A stretch of 49,051 bases of DNA from Haloarculaceae archaeon H-GB1-1 (lineage in GTDB: Archaea; Halobacteriota; Halobacteria; Halobacteriales; Haloarculaceae): NCBI GenBank assembly GCA_029688825.1, contig JARUKX010000030.1, positions 1 to 49,051 of the forward strand, given 5' to 3'. Shown piece by piece: positions 34,214-43,769 of this stretch (position 1 is the stretch's first letter; each line of letters opens with the position of its first letter). The translations under genes and the position numbers were made by a program. Below the pieces are notes generated by a model, which was given only the letters and a program-made list of their open reading frames with translations, did no database searches and had not been told where the DNA came from.

Positions 34214-34723
34214 ATGACGTTTACTCCAGCGGTCAGGGGATTCATCGCAGTGACGCTGTCAATACTCGTGCTCGGCAGCGTCGTGACGGCAGGCGTCGCC
34301 GCACAGACGAACCAGCCAGGATGGGCTGACGACCTGTACACCGACGCCGAGACGATGGTGAGCACGTACAACGAGCAGGTCGAGGGCAAGGACCTCGGCA
34401 CCGCAGCCGGCCAGTTGAAGGGCGAGAAGATCAACCTCGTCATCAGCGACGGGCAGACCGCAGAGGTGGCGACCTTCTCGTTCAGGATGGACAACGAACT
34501 CAGGATCACGGAACTGAAGAAGGGGGCGCGTGACGACGCCACGCTGGAGATGGCGACCAACCGCCAGACGGTCCAGAAGATCAACGAGGCCAACAGCCCC
34601 GGTTTCGTGTTCCGGAACGCAATCAAGAGCCGCGACATCAGTATCAACGGCGTCTCGACGGTCAACAAGATCAAGTGGACCGTCATCAACGGCGTCGGCG
34701 GCGCGCTCGGGCTGTTCGACTGA
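34214..34723 (+). CDS. Exported protein, possible SCP2-like fold
   Basis: This 169-residue protein starts with a signal-type helix (GFIAVTLSILVLGSVVTAGVAA, about 9-30) and probable cleavage near AQTNQ. The mature part has QLKGEKINLVI, FSFRMDNELRITEL, TLEMATNRQTVQKIN and ISINGVSTVNKIKWTVING. The alternation of strand and helix and the last block are like SCP-2 sterol-carrier-type domains, but the match is loose. It is probably a secreted or surface protein. It ends opposite glnA. Confidence 0.62.
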   Translation: MTFTPAVRGFIAVTLSILVLGSVVTAGVAAQTNQPGWADDLYTDAETMVSTYNEQVEGKDLGTAAGQLKGEKINLVISDGQTAEVATFSFRMDNELRITELKKGARDDATLEMATNRQTVQKINEANSPGFVFRNAIKSRDISINGVSTVNKIKWTVINGVGGALGLFD

Positions 34724-34800
34724 GCGAAGGGGAAGCCACGATATTTTCGGCGTGATGTTCGAAAGCAGTATAGCGGATGCCTCGGTCTGCGACCGGCGGC

Positions 34801-34812
34801 GAAAAAATAGAA
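34801..34812 (-). terminator. U-run after glnA
   Basis: On the minus strand, T6 (34807-34802) follows the glnA stop by 24 bases. Archaeal transcription often ends at such U-runs. Confidence 0.4.
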
Positions 34813-34831
34813 CGAACGGTGACAACCGACG

Positions 34832-36205
34832 TTAGAACGTTTCGAGGTACTTGTCGAGTTCCCAGTCGGAGACCTCGACGATGTACTCCTCGAACTCCGC
34901 GGTCTTCGCTTCGACGAACTTCTCGTAGACGTGCTCGCCGATGGCGTTCTGCACGACCGGGTCGTCATCGAGTGCGTCGATGGCTTCGCCGAGGTTGGAC
35001 GGGAGCGTGGTGATGCCGTACTCCTCGCGCTTCTCCTCGTCGAACTCGTAGATGTTCTCGCGAACGGGCTCTTCGCAGTCGAGTTCCTGCTCGATACCGT
35101 CGAGACCGGCGTGGATGAGCGCGGCGAACGCGAGGTACGGGTTACACGACGGGTCGGGGAAGCGAGCCTCGATGCGGGACGCTGCCGGGACGCGGGCAGC
35201 GGGCTTGCGGATGAGCGCGGAGCGGTTGCGGTCGGACCAGGCGACGTAGACCGGCGCTTCGTAGCCGGGCACGAGACGCTTGTAGGAGTTCACGGTCGGG
35301 TTCGTGATCGCCGTGATGGCGGGCGCGTGCTCCAGGATGCCGGCGGTGAACTGCTTGGCCGTCTCGCTCAGGTCGAACTCGTCGTCGCCGTCGTGGAACG
35401 CGTTCTCGCCGTCCTCGGTGAACAGCGAGAAGTGCGTGTGCATGCCAGAACCGTTGACGCGAGCGATGGGTTTCGGCATGAACGTCGCGTGGAGATCGTG
35501 CTCGGCGGCGATGGCACGAACGACTGCGCGGAAGGTGGCGACGTTGTCGGCCGTCGAGAGCGCGTCGTCGTAGGTGAAGTTGATCTCGTGCTGGCCCGCG
35601 GCGACCTCGTGGTGAGAGGCTTCGATGTCGAAGCCCATGTCTTCGAGGCCGTAGATGATGTCACGGCGGACGTCCTGGGCGAGGTCCTTCGGTGCGAGGT
35701 CGAAGTAGCCACCGGCGTCGTTGGTCTTCGTCGTCGCACGACCCTCTTCGTCCTCCTGGAACAGGAAGAACTCCGGCTCGGGCGCGGCGTTGACGGTGTA
35801 GCCCATGTCCTCGGCGCGCTCGATGGCGCGTTTCAGCACGCCACGCGGGTCGCCGACGAACGGTTCGCCGGTGGAGGTGTTGACGACGTCACAGATGAGA
35901 CGACCGGCGGCACTCTCCTCGGTGTTGCGCCACGGGAGAACGGCGAACGTCGAGGGGTCGGGGTCCAGACGCATGTCGGACTCCTGGATGCGGACGAAGC
36001 CGTCGATGGACGACCCGTCGAAATAGATTCCCTCGGTGAACGCCTTCTCGGCCTGGTCAGCCGGGACGGAGACGTTCTTGACGGTGCCGAGGATGTCGGT
36101 GAACTGGAGACGGAGGAAGTCGACGTTCTTTTCCTCTATCTCGTCTACTACTGCCTGTGCTTCGTCGGTGAGACCCCCATCGGGGGTGACGTTTCCGGTT
36201 GTCAT
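34832..36205 (-). CDS. glnA: Glutamine synthetase type I
   Basis: This enzyme makes glutamine from glutamate and ammonia. The 457 residues show [17 protein letters not shown] (near the start), [67 protein letters not shown] and [24 protein letters not shown]. The adenylylation-loop Tyr of bacterial GSI-beta is not seen ([16 protein letters not shown] here), so it is GSI-alpha-like and not controlled in that way. It is divergent from an Lrp-type gene, with 124 bases between, so local control by Lrp is plausible. Confidence 0.96.
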   Translation of the reverse strand: MTTGNVTPDGGLTDEAQAVVDEIEEKNVDFLRLQFTDILGTVKNVSVPADQAEKAFTEGIYFDGSSIDGFVRIQESDMRLDPDPSTFAVLPWRNTEESAAGRLICDVVNTSTGEPFVGDPRGVLKRAIERAEDMGYTVNAAPEPEFFLFQEDEEGRATTKTNDAGGYFDLAPKDLAQDVRRDIIYGLEDMGFDIEASHHEVAAGQHEINFTYDDALSTADNVATFRAVVRAIAAEHDLHATFMPKPIARVNGSGMHTHFSLFTEDGENAFHDGDDEFDLSETAKQFTAGILEHAPAITAITNPTVNSYKRLVPGYEAPVYVAWSDRNRSALIRKPAARVPAASRIEARFPDPSCNPYLAFAALIHAGLDGIEQELDCEEPVRENIYEFDEEKREEYGITTLPSNLGEAIDALDDDPVVQNAIGEHVYEKFVEAKTAEFEEYIVEVSDWELDKYLETF

Positions 36206-36329
36206 TTTCGACAGTCGAATACCTACATTGCTACTACAAAAAGCCTGCTGTTCTGCGCAAATACAGCCTTCTCAGTGGATAATTGTATATTCGTAAAATT
36301 CTAAACCCCACGGAACCTCAGTGGCTCAC

Positions 36330-36788
36330 ATGACGTACGAAAATCTCGACCGAAAACTAGTGAATGCGCTTCTCGGCGATGGCCGAGCGAGTCTCAGAAG
36401 TCTCGCCGAGCAACTCGACGTCTCCGTGACGACGGTCTCGAACCACCTCAGCGATCTGGAGGAAGACGGCATCATCACGGGCTATACCCCGAAAGTAGAC
36501 TACGACAAGCTGGGGTACGACGTCACCGCGGTCGTGCAGTTGAAGGCCGAAGGGACCTCCCTCCCCCAGGTCACCGAGCGCCTGCGCGAGCACGAGCAGA
36601 TGATCAGCGTCTACGAGGTCACCGGAGACCACGACGTGATAGCTATCGGAAAGTTCGAGGATACCGACGACATGAACGCCCAGATCAAAGAGCTCCTGAC
36701 CGACCCCGAGGTCAAGGAGACCAACACCAGCGTCGTCCTCAACGCCGCGAGCGAGCACGAGCAGTTCACCCTCGAAACCGACGACTGA
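36330..36788 (+). CDS. Lrp/AsnC-family transcriptional regulator
   Basis: The 152 residues have an N-terminal helix-turn-helix ([42 protein letters not shown], about 5-45). A C-terminal ligand-sensing domain follows ([20 protein letters not shown] then [17 protein letters not shown]). The DNA-binding helix and the RAM-like second half match the Lrp family. The ATG is preferred over the GTG three codons upstream. An AT-rich stretch (TATATTCGTAAAATTCTAAA) lies directly before it. Since it faces glnA, it may sense an amino acid and regulate nitrogen metabolism, but this is inference. Confidence 0.9.
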   Translation: MTYENLDRKLVNALLGDGRASLRSLAEQLDVSVTTVSNHLSDLEEDGIITGYTPKVDYDKLGYDVTAVVQLKAEGTSLPQVTERLREHEQMISVYEVTGDHDVIAIGKFEDTDDMNAQIKELLTDPEVKETNTSVVLNAASEHEQFTLETDD

Positions 36789-36846
36789 GGCGGCCGCGCA
36801 TATCGGAACAGCAACCCTTGTTACGCCGGCTTGCTAAGCCACGGCC

Positions 36847-38757
36847 ATGGAACGACGGACGCCGCCGCACACCGAAGAGGGCTGGTACGCTCTCCACGAC
36901 TTTCGGACGATAGACTGGGACGCCTGGAACGACGCGCCCCAGCGCGTCCGCGAACGCGCGCTCGACGACGGCATCGACTACCTCCGCACCCACGTCGCCC
37001 TCGCGGACGCCGAGGAGGGCGCGACGGCCGTCTTCTCGATTCTCGGCCACAAGGCCGACCTGCTCGTCATGCACCTGCGGCCGACGACGAGCCACCTCGA
37101 CACGGCCGAGCGTCGCTTCGAGAACACCGAACTCGCGCGCTTCACCGAGCAGACCACGTCGTACGTCTCGGTGACGGAGGCGTCGGGCTACACCGAGAAG
37201 GCCCGCGAGTACTTCGAGGGCGACGGCGACGAGAACTCCGGCATCGCCAACTACATCCAGACACGACTGAAGCCGACGCCCCCGGACGCCGAGCACGTCT
37301 GTTTCTACCCGATGAGCAAGCGCCGGGACCCCGAGCAGAACTGGTACGACCTGCCGTTCGACGAGCGCACCGAGCACATGAAGGCCCACGGCGACATCGG
37401 CCGTGACTACGCCGGAAGGGTCGTGCAGATGATCTCCGGGTCGGTCGGCTTCGACGACTACGAGTGGGGCGTCACGCTCTACGGCGACGACCCGACCGAC
37501 ATCAAAGAACTGCTCTACGAGATGCGGTTCGACCCCTCGACCTCACAGTACGCCGAGTTCGGGCCGTTCTACTTCGGGCGCCGCATCGAACCGACCGACC
37601 TCCGCCCGCTGCTGGCCGGCGAGCCGGTCGGCCACGGTGCCGATTCGGGTGGGTCGCTCGACGAGACGCCGGTCCATCCTGACGACGCGGCGGACGACGT
37701 GGACGCGCACCCACACGCTTCCGGTCACGGAACGGAGACGGCCGCCCACTCCCACGGGGACGGGGGCAGCCACGGCGGCGCGCACCCCGGTAGTGCCGCC
37801 GAGGGCGACCACCCCCACGGCGACGACGAACCAGAAGAAGTCGACGACATCGAACAGCGACTCGCGACGTTCGGCGTCGAAGCCGGGACTGACTACGACG
37901 ACGGCGACTACGGCCTCGTCTGCTACTCCAGCGCGGACGCCCAGGACCTCGCCGACGAGGTGGATGGCCTCCGGGAGAACTTCGAGCACTACGACACGCA
38001 CGTCCTGACCACCGTCCGCGCCCAGGACGGGCAGGCAGCCGTCGTGAGCGTGTGGGCCAACGAGCGCGCCGCCGACACCGCGTCCGGGTTCCTCGCCGAC
38101 CTTCCCGGCGTGGGCGAGATCGCTCGCGGTCCGCTCGGCGATTCGGAGGCCGCTCCCTCCGGCACCGACGAGGACGACGACATCCGCGGAGAGCTGGAAG
38201 ACCTCGACATCTACGCCGGCAAACCCCACGGCGAGGACGTCTACGCGATGGTCCTCTACTCCGAGGCCGACCCCGAGGAACTCTCCACCGAGGTCGACGA
38301 CCTCCGCGACGGCTTCGACCGCTACGACACGCACGTCAAGACGGCTACCTACGTCGGCCGTGGCGGCGGTCGCTCGGCCGTCGTCTCGCTGTGGGAGACC
38401 CGCTCGGCCGCCGACAAGGCCGGCGACTTCCTCTCGGAACTCCCGGGTATCGTCGCCCGCGCGGGCGAGGAGTCCGGCTTCGGCACGATGGGGATGTTCT
38501 ACACGGTCCAGCCCGACCGCCGCGAGGACTTCGTCGGCACGTTCGAAGAAGTCGGCGAGATGCTGGCGGACATGGACGGCCACCTCGACACGGAGCTTCT
38601 CGTGAACGGCGACGACGAGAACGACATGTTCATCGCCAGCCAGTGGGCCAGCAAGGACGACGCCATGACGTTCTTCCGCTCGGACGCCTTCTCCGAGACG
38701 GTGGCGTTCGGCCGGGAGGTCCTTGCCGACCGCCCGCGACACGTCTTCCTGGCGTAA
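36847..38757 (+). CDS. PitA-type haem protein (chlorite-dismutase-like plus ABM)
   Basis: The 636-residue protein has five parts. Residues 1-255 form a chlorite-dismutase-like domain, with EHMKAHGDIGRDYAG (about 176-190) holding the likely haem-ligand histidine. Residues 260-330 are a His/Gly/Asp-rich linker. Residues about 333-432 and 441-540 are two related repeats (DIEQRLATFG... and DIRGELEDLDI...), each ending with ASGFLADLPG or AGDFLSELPG. Residues 545-636 form an ABM (antibiotic biosynthesis monooxygenase) domain (FGTMGMFYTVQP). The layout matches the haloarchaeal PitA family. Haem biosynthesis/decarboxylation is possible, but the enzyme activity here is unproven. Confidence 0.85.
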   Translation: MERRTPPHTEEGWYALHDFRTIDWDAWNDAPQRVRERALDDGIDYLRTHVALADAEEGATAVFSILGHKADLLVMHLRPTTSHLDTAERRFENTELARFTEQTTSYVSVTEASGYTEKAREYFEGDGDENSGIANYIQTRLKPTPPDAEHVCFYPMSKRRDPEQNWYDLPFDERTEHMKAHGDIGRDYAGRVVQMISGSVGFDDYEWGVTLYGDDPTDIKELLYEMRFDPSTSQYAEFGPFYFGRRIEPTDLRPLLAGEPVGHGADSGGSLDETPVHPDDAADDVDAHPHASGHGTETAAHSHGDGGSHGGAHPGSAAEGDHPHGDDEPEEVDDIEQRLATFGVEAGTDYDDGDYGLVCYSSADAQDLADEVDGLRENFEHYDTHVLTTVRAQDGQAAVVSVWANERAADTASGFLADLPGVGEIARGPLGDSEAAPSGTDEDDDIRGELEDLDIYAGKPHGEDVYAMVLYSEADPEELSTEVDDLRDGFDRYDTHVKTATYVGRGGGRSAVVSLWETRSAADKAGDFLSELPGIVARAGEESGFGTMGMFYTVQPDRREDFVGTFEEVGEMLADMDGHLDTELLVNGDDENDMFIASQWASKDDAMTFFRSDAFSETVAFGREVLADRPRHVFLA

Positions 38758-38841
38758 CCAGACCTCGTGTTCTGCCAACGTGTCGTGTTTCACGCCGGCC
38801 GAGGGAGAACGCCTAAACCCCCGCGACGGCAGTCGTCGACC

Positions 38842-39021
38842 ATGGCAGGAAGCATCCACTGTGACGTGTGCGAAGATACCGTGAACGTGCAAGTGAAAGA
38901 CCCGCCGGGACAGCTCATCCTCATGTGCGACCACACGACGGAGATGTTCTCGCTCGACGAATACGACGAGTCGAACCTCCCGCCGAGCGAGGCGCTCGGC
39001 GACGCCTGGTCGGTCGAATAA
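38842..39021 (+). CDS. Small CxxC zinc-finger-like protein
   Basis: The 59-residue protein starts MAGSIHCDVCEDTVNV, with a CxxC at 7-10 and a lone Cys/His further on (MCDHTTEMFS), giving a possible CxxC...CxH zinc site. It ends in an acidic region ESNLPPSEALGDAWSVE. Small proteins of this kind are common in haloarchaea and are often translated, but this one matches no named family I recognise. It lies between the PitA-type gene and the regulator gene, on the plus strand. Confidence 0.65.
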   Translation: MAGSIHCDVCEDTVNVQVKDPPGQLILMCDHTTEMFSLDEYDESNLPPSEALGDAWSVE

Positions 39022-39049
39022 CGATCCGGGGACAGTGAGAGACGACCGC

Positions 39050-40201
39050 TCAGTGAGAGACGCTGTCCCTGATGCGGTCGACGATCTCCTCGCGGGTGAC
39101 CTGTCGCTCGGACTCGACGGCCAACCGCCCGACGACGATGTCGAGGAGGTTCAGTTCTTGCAGCAGGCTCCGCGCCTTGTCGCGCTCGATTCCCATCCCT
39201 TGCTGAACCTCGAACAGCGTGCGTGACTGCTGGATGGAATCGATGACCTGCTCGACCGTCACGCCCTCCGGAAGGCCGACGCCATCGGCGAGGACGATTC
39301 GGCCGTCTTCGCCCCGCATGTCGTCGAACTCGTCGGTATGGCCGGGACCCTGCTCGTCAGCGTCGAGCATCGAGACGGTCGCCTCCTCGTCGACGGAGAG
39401 GATGGTCCCGTCGGCGGACGCCTCGAGGTCCGACATAGCGTCCTCGTCGTCGTTCGAATCGGTCTCCGAAGCGTCGGACTCCTCGGGCAACCCGGTCTCG
39501 TCCGCATTACCCGAGGAGGTCTGATAGGACGTCGGCTCGTGAACGCCCGCATCGATCATGTAGCGACGGACGGTCTCCGCGGTGACGTCGAGATCGATGA
39601 TGTCCGTCATCGCCTCGAAGGTGCCACAGTGGTCGTACACCGCCTGGAGGTACTCCGTGTCCTCGTACGGCGGCACGTCCTCGTTTCTCGGGAACTCTAT
39701 CTCCGGGTCGTCGTCCGCGGCCTGGTCGGGTTCGGACGACTCCTCGCCTGCATCCACGGACGTCGACTCACCTGCCAGATCCTCGGTGTCCGTGGCGTCT
39801 GCGTCGGTTGGTTCGACGATGCGCTCGCGGCGCTCTTGGTCGGTCAGGTCGGTCGGAATCGACACCACGAGCGTCGTGATGACGGTGTCGCCGTCGACGT
39901 CCGTCCCCTCTCTCGTGACGCTCACGTCGGCGTCGAGTTCGCTCTCCGGAACGAGCGGGAGTCGACCCGTGAATTCGACTTCGAGTGATCCATCGCCGGA
40001 CGATGCTGGTGTGAGTGAAACGTCGTCTGCGCTGCCGATGAAGCGTTCCAACGGAACCGCAAGCTCTACGACGGCCCGGAGGACGTCGTCGACGAACAAA
40101 CCCGGCCCGTCGTCGGCCCGGACGCTCCGGACGACGCCGCCGCCGGACTCACACTGCTCCAGTATTCGTGATAGCTCCTGTAAAGAGGCACTAGCCCCCA
40201 T
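39050..40201 (-). CDS. Haloarchaeal regulator-like protein with HTH
   Basis: The 383-residue protein starts with a MGASASLQELSRILEQC helix and a beta-rich domain (about 25-125) ending in VVSIPTDLTDQERRERI. An acidic linker follows. Residues 183-222 read EYLQAVYDHCGTFEAM...VTAETVRRYMIDAGV, a helix-turn-helix-like unit. A second acidic linker leads to a C-terminal helical domain (VEQVIDSIQQSRTLFEVQQGMGIERDKARSLLQELNLLD, about 320-360), which may be another winged helix. This suggests a DNA-binding regulator, but no family is named. It is divergent from the chorismate-amination operon, separated by about 190 bases. Confidence 0.7.
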   Translation of the reverse strand: MGASASLQELSRILEQCESGGGVVRSVRADDGPGLFVDDVLRAVVELAVPLERFIGSADDVSLTPASSGDGSLEVEFTGRLPLVPESELDADVSVTREGTDVDGDTVITTLVVSIPTDLTDQERRERIVEPTDADATDTEDLAGESTSVDAGEESSEPDQAADDDPEIEFPRNEDVPPYEDTEYLQAVYDHCGTFEAMTDIIDLDVTAETVRRYMIDAGVHEPTSYQTSSGNADETGLPEESDASETDSNDDEDAMSDLEASADGTILSVDEEATVSMLDADEQGPGHTDEFDDMRGEDGRIVLADGVGLPEGVTVEQVIDSIQQSRTLFEVQQGMGIERDKARSLLQELNLLDIVVGRLAVESERQVTREEIVDRIRDSVSH

Positions 40202-40393
40202 GGTATACGCTCTCAAAGTTTTATACGATGTGTTCCCCCCTAAATATGAGTGGGGAATATCAAAGGTATTTATATGCTCCAGCACTTTCGCGGGCGCGCC
40301 ACGACCGATCGAGCACGAGGGGCGCGAGAGATGGATTTAATGCCGCGCATCACTTCGAACGCGGTAACGCTACCGTCCGGAGCACACTGTACT

Positions 40394-41890
40394 ATGGGCA
40401 CGCCGCACGTGGTTACCGAGTTCGAGGAGTTCGAAGCGACTGCCACCGACGCGCCAGCGGGAGCGCGCGTCCCGGTGGAAGTGACGACCACCGTCGCGGA
40501 CCCGTTCGTCGCATACCGACGAGCGCGTGACGGTCCCGGCGGTTTCTATCTCGAAACGACCGGCGGTCAGGACGGCTGGGGCTACTTCGGCGTCGAACCG
40601 GTCTCACGGGTGCAGGTCGGTCCCGACGCGACGCCGCTCGAAGACGGGAGCCATTCGCTCGGCGAAGTCGATTCGCTCCTCGAAACGGAGGAACTCGCGC
40701 GCGGAGACTGCGAGGTACCATACCCCTGTGGAGCCTTCGGGTGGCTCTCGTACGACGTCGCCCGCGAACTCGAAGCTCTCCCCGACACCACAGTGAACGA
40801 GCGAGAACTCCCGCGGCTGCAGCTCGGCGTGTTCGAGACCGTGGCCGCCTGGGAGGAACCCTGTGCGGACGACGACGAAGTGACCCTGCACGTCACCGCC
40901 TGTCCGACCGTGGACGACGACGTCGAGGCAGCCTACGAACGCGCTCGCGAAGACGCACTCGCGCTGGCGACCGCCGCCGGTTCTGGCGAGGCGTCGATGC
41001 CGGACACGTCCGTCGAGGCGTCGACGGCGGAGTTCGAGAGCGAGTGCGGAGCCGATGCGTTCACCGAACGCGTCCACCAGGTCAAACACTACATCCGGGA
41101 GGGAGATACCTTCCAGGCGAACATCTCCCATCGGCTCACCGCCCCTGCGGTGGTCCATCCCGTCCAGGCATTCTCCGTTCTCCGGGACATCAACCCCGCT
41201 CCCTACTCGGGTCTGCTCGAATTCCCCGGCATCGACCTCGTCAGCGCCAGTCCGGAACTGCTGTTGTACCGGGACGGCGACTACCTGGAGACCGAACCGA
41301 TCGCGGGGACTCGCCCGCGCGGGTCGACGCCCGAGGAGGACGACGAACTCGAAGCCGACCTCCTCAGCGACGAGAAGGAGCGCGCGGAACACGCGATGCT
41401 CGTCGACCTCGAACGGAACGACCTCGGCAAGGTCTCCGAGTACGGGAGCGTGAACGTCTCGGAGTACCGCCGCGTCGACCGCTACTCCGAGGTCATGCAC
41501 CTCGTCTCGCTCGTGGAGGGACGGCTCCGCGACGGAGCCACGCTGGGCGATGCGGTCGCCGCAGTGTTCCCCGGCGGCACCATCACCGGAGCCCCGAAGC
41601 CGCGGACCATGGAGATAATCGACGAGGTCGAACGCTCACGGCGCGGCCCGTACACGGGTTCGATGGGCGTGTTCGGCTTCGACGGGACGGCGACGCTCAA
41701 CATCGTCATCCGGACCCTCGCCCGGACCGACGACCAGTACTCGCTCCGCGTGGGCGCGGGCATCGTCCACGACTCCGTCCCGGACCGCGAGTACGCCGAG
41801 ACGCTGGACAAGGCCCGCGCGCTCGTGACCGCCTTCGACGAGGCGCTCGGCGAGACGGCCGAGTTCGCCGTGGAGACTCCAGGCCAATGA
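40394..41890 (+). CDS. Chorismate-amination synthase component I (PabB or TrpE)
   Basis: It converts chorismate with an amino group from its partner, making aminodeoxychorismate or anthranilate. The 498 residues have the chorismate-binding blocks [71 protein letters not shown] and [17 protein letters not shown]. The tryptophan-feedback LLES motif of TrpE is not present (here FYLETTGG), which leans towards PabB. But the PIKGT lysine typical of bacterial PabB is PIAGT here, so the product cannot be fixed. Its last codon overlaps the next gene (ATGA). Confidence 0.88.
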   Translation: MGTPHVVTEFEEFEATATDAPAGARVPVEVTTTVADPFVAYRRARDGPGGFYLETTGGQDGWGYFGVEPVSRVQVGPDATPLEDGSHSLGEVDSLLETEELARGDCEVPYPCGAFGWLSYDVARELEALPDTTVNERELPRLQLGVFETVAAWEEPCADDDEVTLHVTACPTVDDDVEAAYERAREDALALATAAGSGEASMPDTSVEASTAEFESECGADAFTERVHQVKHYIREGDTFQANISHRLTAPAVVHPVQAFSVLRDINPAPYSGLLEFPGIDLVSASPELLLYRDGDYLETEPIAGTRPRGSTPEEDDELEADLLSDEKERAEHAMLVDLERNDLGKVSEYGSVNVSEYRRVDRYSEVMHLVSLVEGRLRDGATLGDAVAAVFPGGTITGAPKPRTMEIIDEVERSRRGPYTGSMGVFGFDGTATLNIVIRTLARTDDQYSLRVGAGIVHDSVPDREYAETLDKARALVTAFDEALGETAEFAVETPGQ

Positions 41891-42513
41891 TCCTCATCAT
41901 CGACAACTACGACTCCTTCGCGTACAACCTCGTGCAGTACGTCGGCGAGCACGACGACGTCGAAGTCCGACGCAACGACGAAACGGACCTCGCGGAGATT
42001 CGCGACCTCGACCCCGACGGCATCGTCGTCTCTCCCGGACCCGGAACGCCCCAGGAAGCGGGCGTCTCCATCCCTATCTTCGAGGAACTGGACTATCCGA
42101 CGCTTGGCGTCTGTCTGGGCCATCAGGCCCTCTGTGCGGCACACGGCGTTCCCGTCGGGAAAGCACCCGACGTGGTCCACGGGAAGTCGTCGCAGGTCAC
42201 GCACGACGGCCAGGGTCTGTATCGGGACCTCCCGAACCCCTTCGAGGTCGGCCGCTATCACTCGCTGGCTATCGAACGGGGCACCCTCCCCGACGTGCTG
42301 GCTGAGGTGGCCCACACCGACGACGAGCGCAGCGTCGTCATGGGCGTCCGGCACGCCGATCGGCCCCACTACGGCGTCCAGTTCCACCCGGAGAGCATCC
42401 TCACGGACGCCGGTAAACAGCTCGTCGCGACGTTCGTCTACGACATCTGCGGCGTCAGGCGACCCGACGAGAAACCGACGGAGTACGCGAGCGACTTCGC
42501 GGGCGGCAAGTAG
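41887..42513 (+). CDS. Glutamine amidotransferase (PabA or TrpG)
   Basis: This is a class I glutaminase that supplies ammonia to the preceding protein. The 208 residues contain [30 protein letters not shown], the nucleophile Cys in [15 protein letters not shown] (about 74-88), and the His-Glu pair in [12 protein letters not shown]. The ATG overlaps the upstream stop (ATGA), so they are translationally coupled, as in known pabBA and trpEG pairs. No pabC or other trp gene lies next to it. Confidence 0.9.
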   Translation: MILIIDNYDSFAYNLVQYVGEHDDVEVRRNDETDLAEIRDLDPDGIVVSPGPGTPQEAGVSIPIFEELDYPTLGVCLGHQALCAAHGVPVGKAPDVVHGKSSQVTHDGQGLYRDLPNPFEVGRYHSLAIERGTLPDVLAEVAHTDDERSVVMGVRHADRPHYGVQFHPESILTDAGKQLVATFVYDICGVRRPDEKPTEYASDFAGGK

Positions 42514-42531
42514 CGTCACGTCTCGACGCTC

Positions 42532-42552
42532 GGGACCGTCGATTCTGGTCCC
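42532..42552. terminator. Hairpin between convergent genes
   Basis: GGGACC/GGTCCC (6-bp perfect stem, 9-base loop) lies between the stop of the amidotransferase gene and the stop of the opposing DICT gene. It could act as a two-way terminator or barrier. Confidence 0.4.
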
Positions 42553-42555
42553 CGG

Positions 42556-43272
42556 CTACCCGACGTACGTCTTGCGGAGGTACGCGTCGACGTCGTCGAT
42601 CAGGTCAGGGTCGTAGGCCCAGATGCCGTCGAACGCTCCCGGAGCAGTCTCCGTCGCGAGCAACCCGCACTTCGCGTCGTCGTCACCCGCACCATCGAAC
42701 GCCACGATCCAGAAGCGGCCGATCTCGTCCGCGTCTTCGGCGTGGACCGCGACGCCATCCAGCGAGGGAACGTCCCAGGACGCGTCGACGTAGACGTGGA
42801 TGGACAGGTCGGTCTCGGTCGCCAGGTGCTCGTAGACGGCCGTTTGCCGACGGAACGCACGCGCCGACTGAAAGCCGACGTGGAGCGTCCCCCCTCCGAC
42901 GCGGTACGCGCGGTCCTCGAACTCCCGCGACGTGGCGAGCAACTGCGAGCGATCGGCCGCCCGAAACGTCGTGTTTGCGAGCGTGTCGACGAGTTTCCGG
43001 TAGGCAGAGTCGCGGCGGCGGTCGTCCCACGGGACGCGGTCGGTAGGCGTGGCCAGTTCGGCGAACGACGGCGCGTTGATCGATCCGAGAAATCGATCCC
43101 CCTCTCGAAGGGTGAGATAGCCTCGCGCTGGCGGCACGGGCAGGTACTCGTGGGAGACCGTCACGTCGAATCCAGACAATGTCTCGGAGAGGGCCGGGTA
43201 GGCGTCGGGGCCGAAAACGGTCACTGACTTCTGACGGTGGCTCGCCGACGCGAGGAGGTCGGCGAGCGTCAT
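42556..43272 (-). CDS. DICT sensory domain protein (second)
   Basis: The 238-residue protein has the DICT pattern: MTLADLLASASHRQKSVTVFGPDAYPAL at the start, HEYLPVPPARGYLTLREGD in the first half, TAVYEHLATETDLSIHVYVDASW in the middle, FWIVAFDGAGDDDAKCGLLATET and GIWAYDPDLIDDVDAYLRKTYVG at the end. Its start overlaps the stop of the DUF7344 gene (ATGA), so sensor and helix-turn-helix protein are translated together, which fits a two-part regulator. The signal is unknown. Confidence 0.75.
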   Translation of the reverse strand: MTLADLLASASHRQKSVTVFGPDAYPALSETLSGFDVTVSHEYLPVPPARGYLTLREGDRFLGSINAPSFAELATPTDRVPWDDRRRDSAYRKLVDTLANTTFRAADRSQLLATSREFEDRAYRVGGGTLHVGFQSARAFRRQTAVYEHLATETDLSIHVYVDASWDVPSLDGVAVHAEDADEIGRFWIVAFDGAGDDDAKCGLLATETAPGAFDGIWAYDPDLIDDVDAYLRKTYVG

Positions 43273-43643
43273 TCCTGCTCGGCGGACGTGACCTGTTCGC
43301 GGATCTCTGTCGGGAGCTCGGTTTCCGCGTCGAGGGTCACGTCCAAGATGCGGTCGGTGAACGTCGAGAGCGACTCCAGTTCGACGTTGCCGTTGGCCTC
43401 GTCGTAGGTGAGAATCCCCCGGTCGACGAGCACGGGCAAGTGGACGTGATGGAGCGAGGTCCGGATTCGCTGGTCGTCACCTGGCCCAGCGGTGTCCCCA
43501 GTCATCGCGTGGAGCCAACCCGTGACCAGGTCGACCAGCTTCTCCAGGGACGCGGACTCGTGCTCGCGGAGATAGTAGAGGATACACCGCCGTTCCGGCT
43601 TCGATAGCACGTCGAGGGTTCCCGAGATGGCTCTAGCCTCCAT
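43269..43643 (-). CDS. DUF7344-like winged-helix protein
   Basis: This 124-residue protein has a wHTH region: DVLSKPERRCILYYLREHESASLEKLVDLVTGWL (about 8-41), TSLHHVHLPVLVDRGILTYDEANGNVEL (about 60-87) and a C-terminal helix. It is of the DUF7344 type found in haloarchaea beside sensors. The ATG at MEARAISGTL is preferred since TATAAA on this strand (43668-43673) is about 27 bases upstream. A start three codons earlier (MTHMEARAI) is possible. It is co-transcribed with the DICT gene. Confidence 0.78.
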   Translation of the reverse strand: MEARAISGTLDVLSKPERRCILYYLREHESASLEKLVDLVTGWLHAMTGDTAGPGDDQRIRTSLHHVHLPVLVDRGILTYDEANGNVELESLSTFTDRILDVTLDAETELPTEIREQVTSAEQE

Positions 43644-43667
43644 GTGTGTCATTACCAACCGTGCACC

Positions 43668-43673
43668 TATAAA
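43668..43673 (-). promoter_or_regulatory. TATA box of DUF7344/DICT operon
   Basis: TTTATA on the minus strand sits about 27 bases before the ATG at 43641-43643, the expected spacing for a leaderless archaeal transcript. Confidence 0.6.
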
Positions 43674-43769
43674 TCCCGTCCCGCTGGGAATGTTCGCAGG
43701 TACTCTCTCCGCAGAACGCAGTCGAACTGCAGGAACGAGCCGAAATCTGACGTCAGTGGGACGTCCAGT

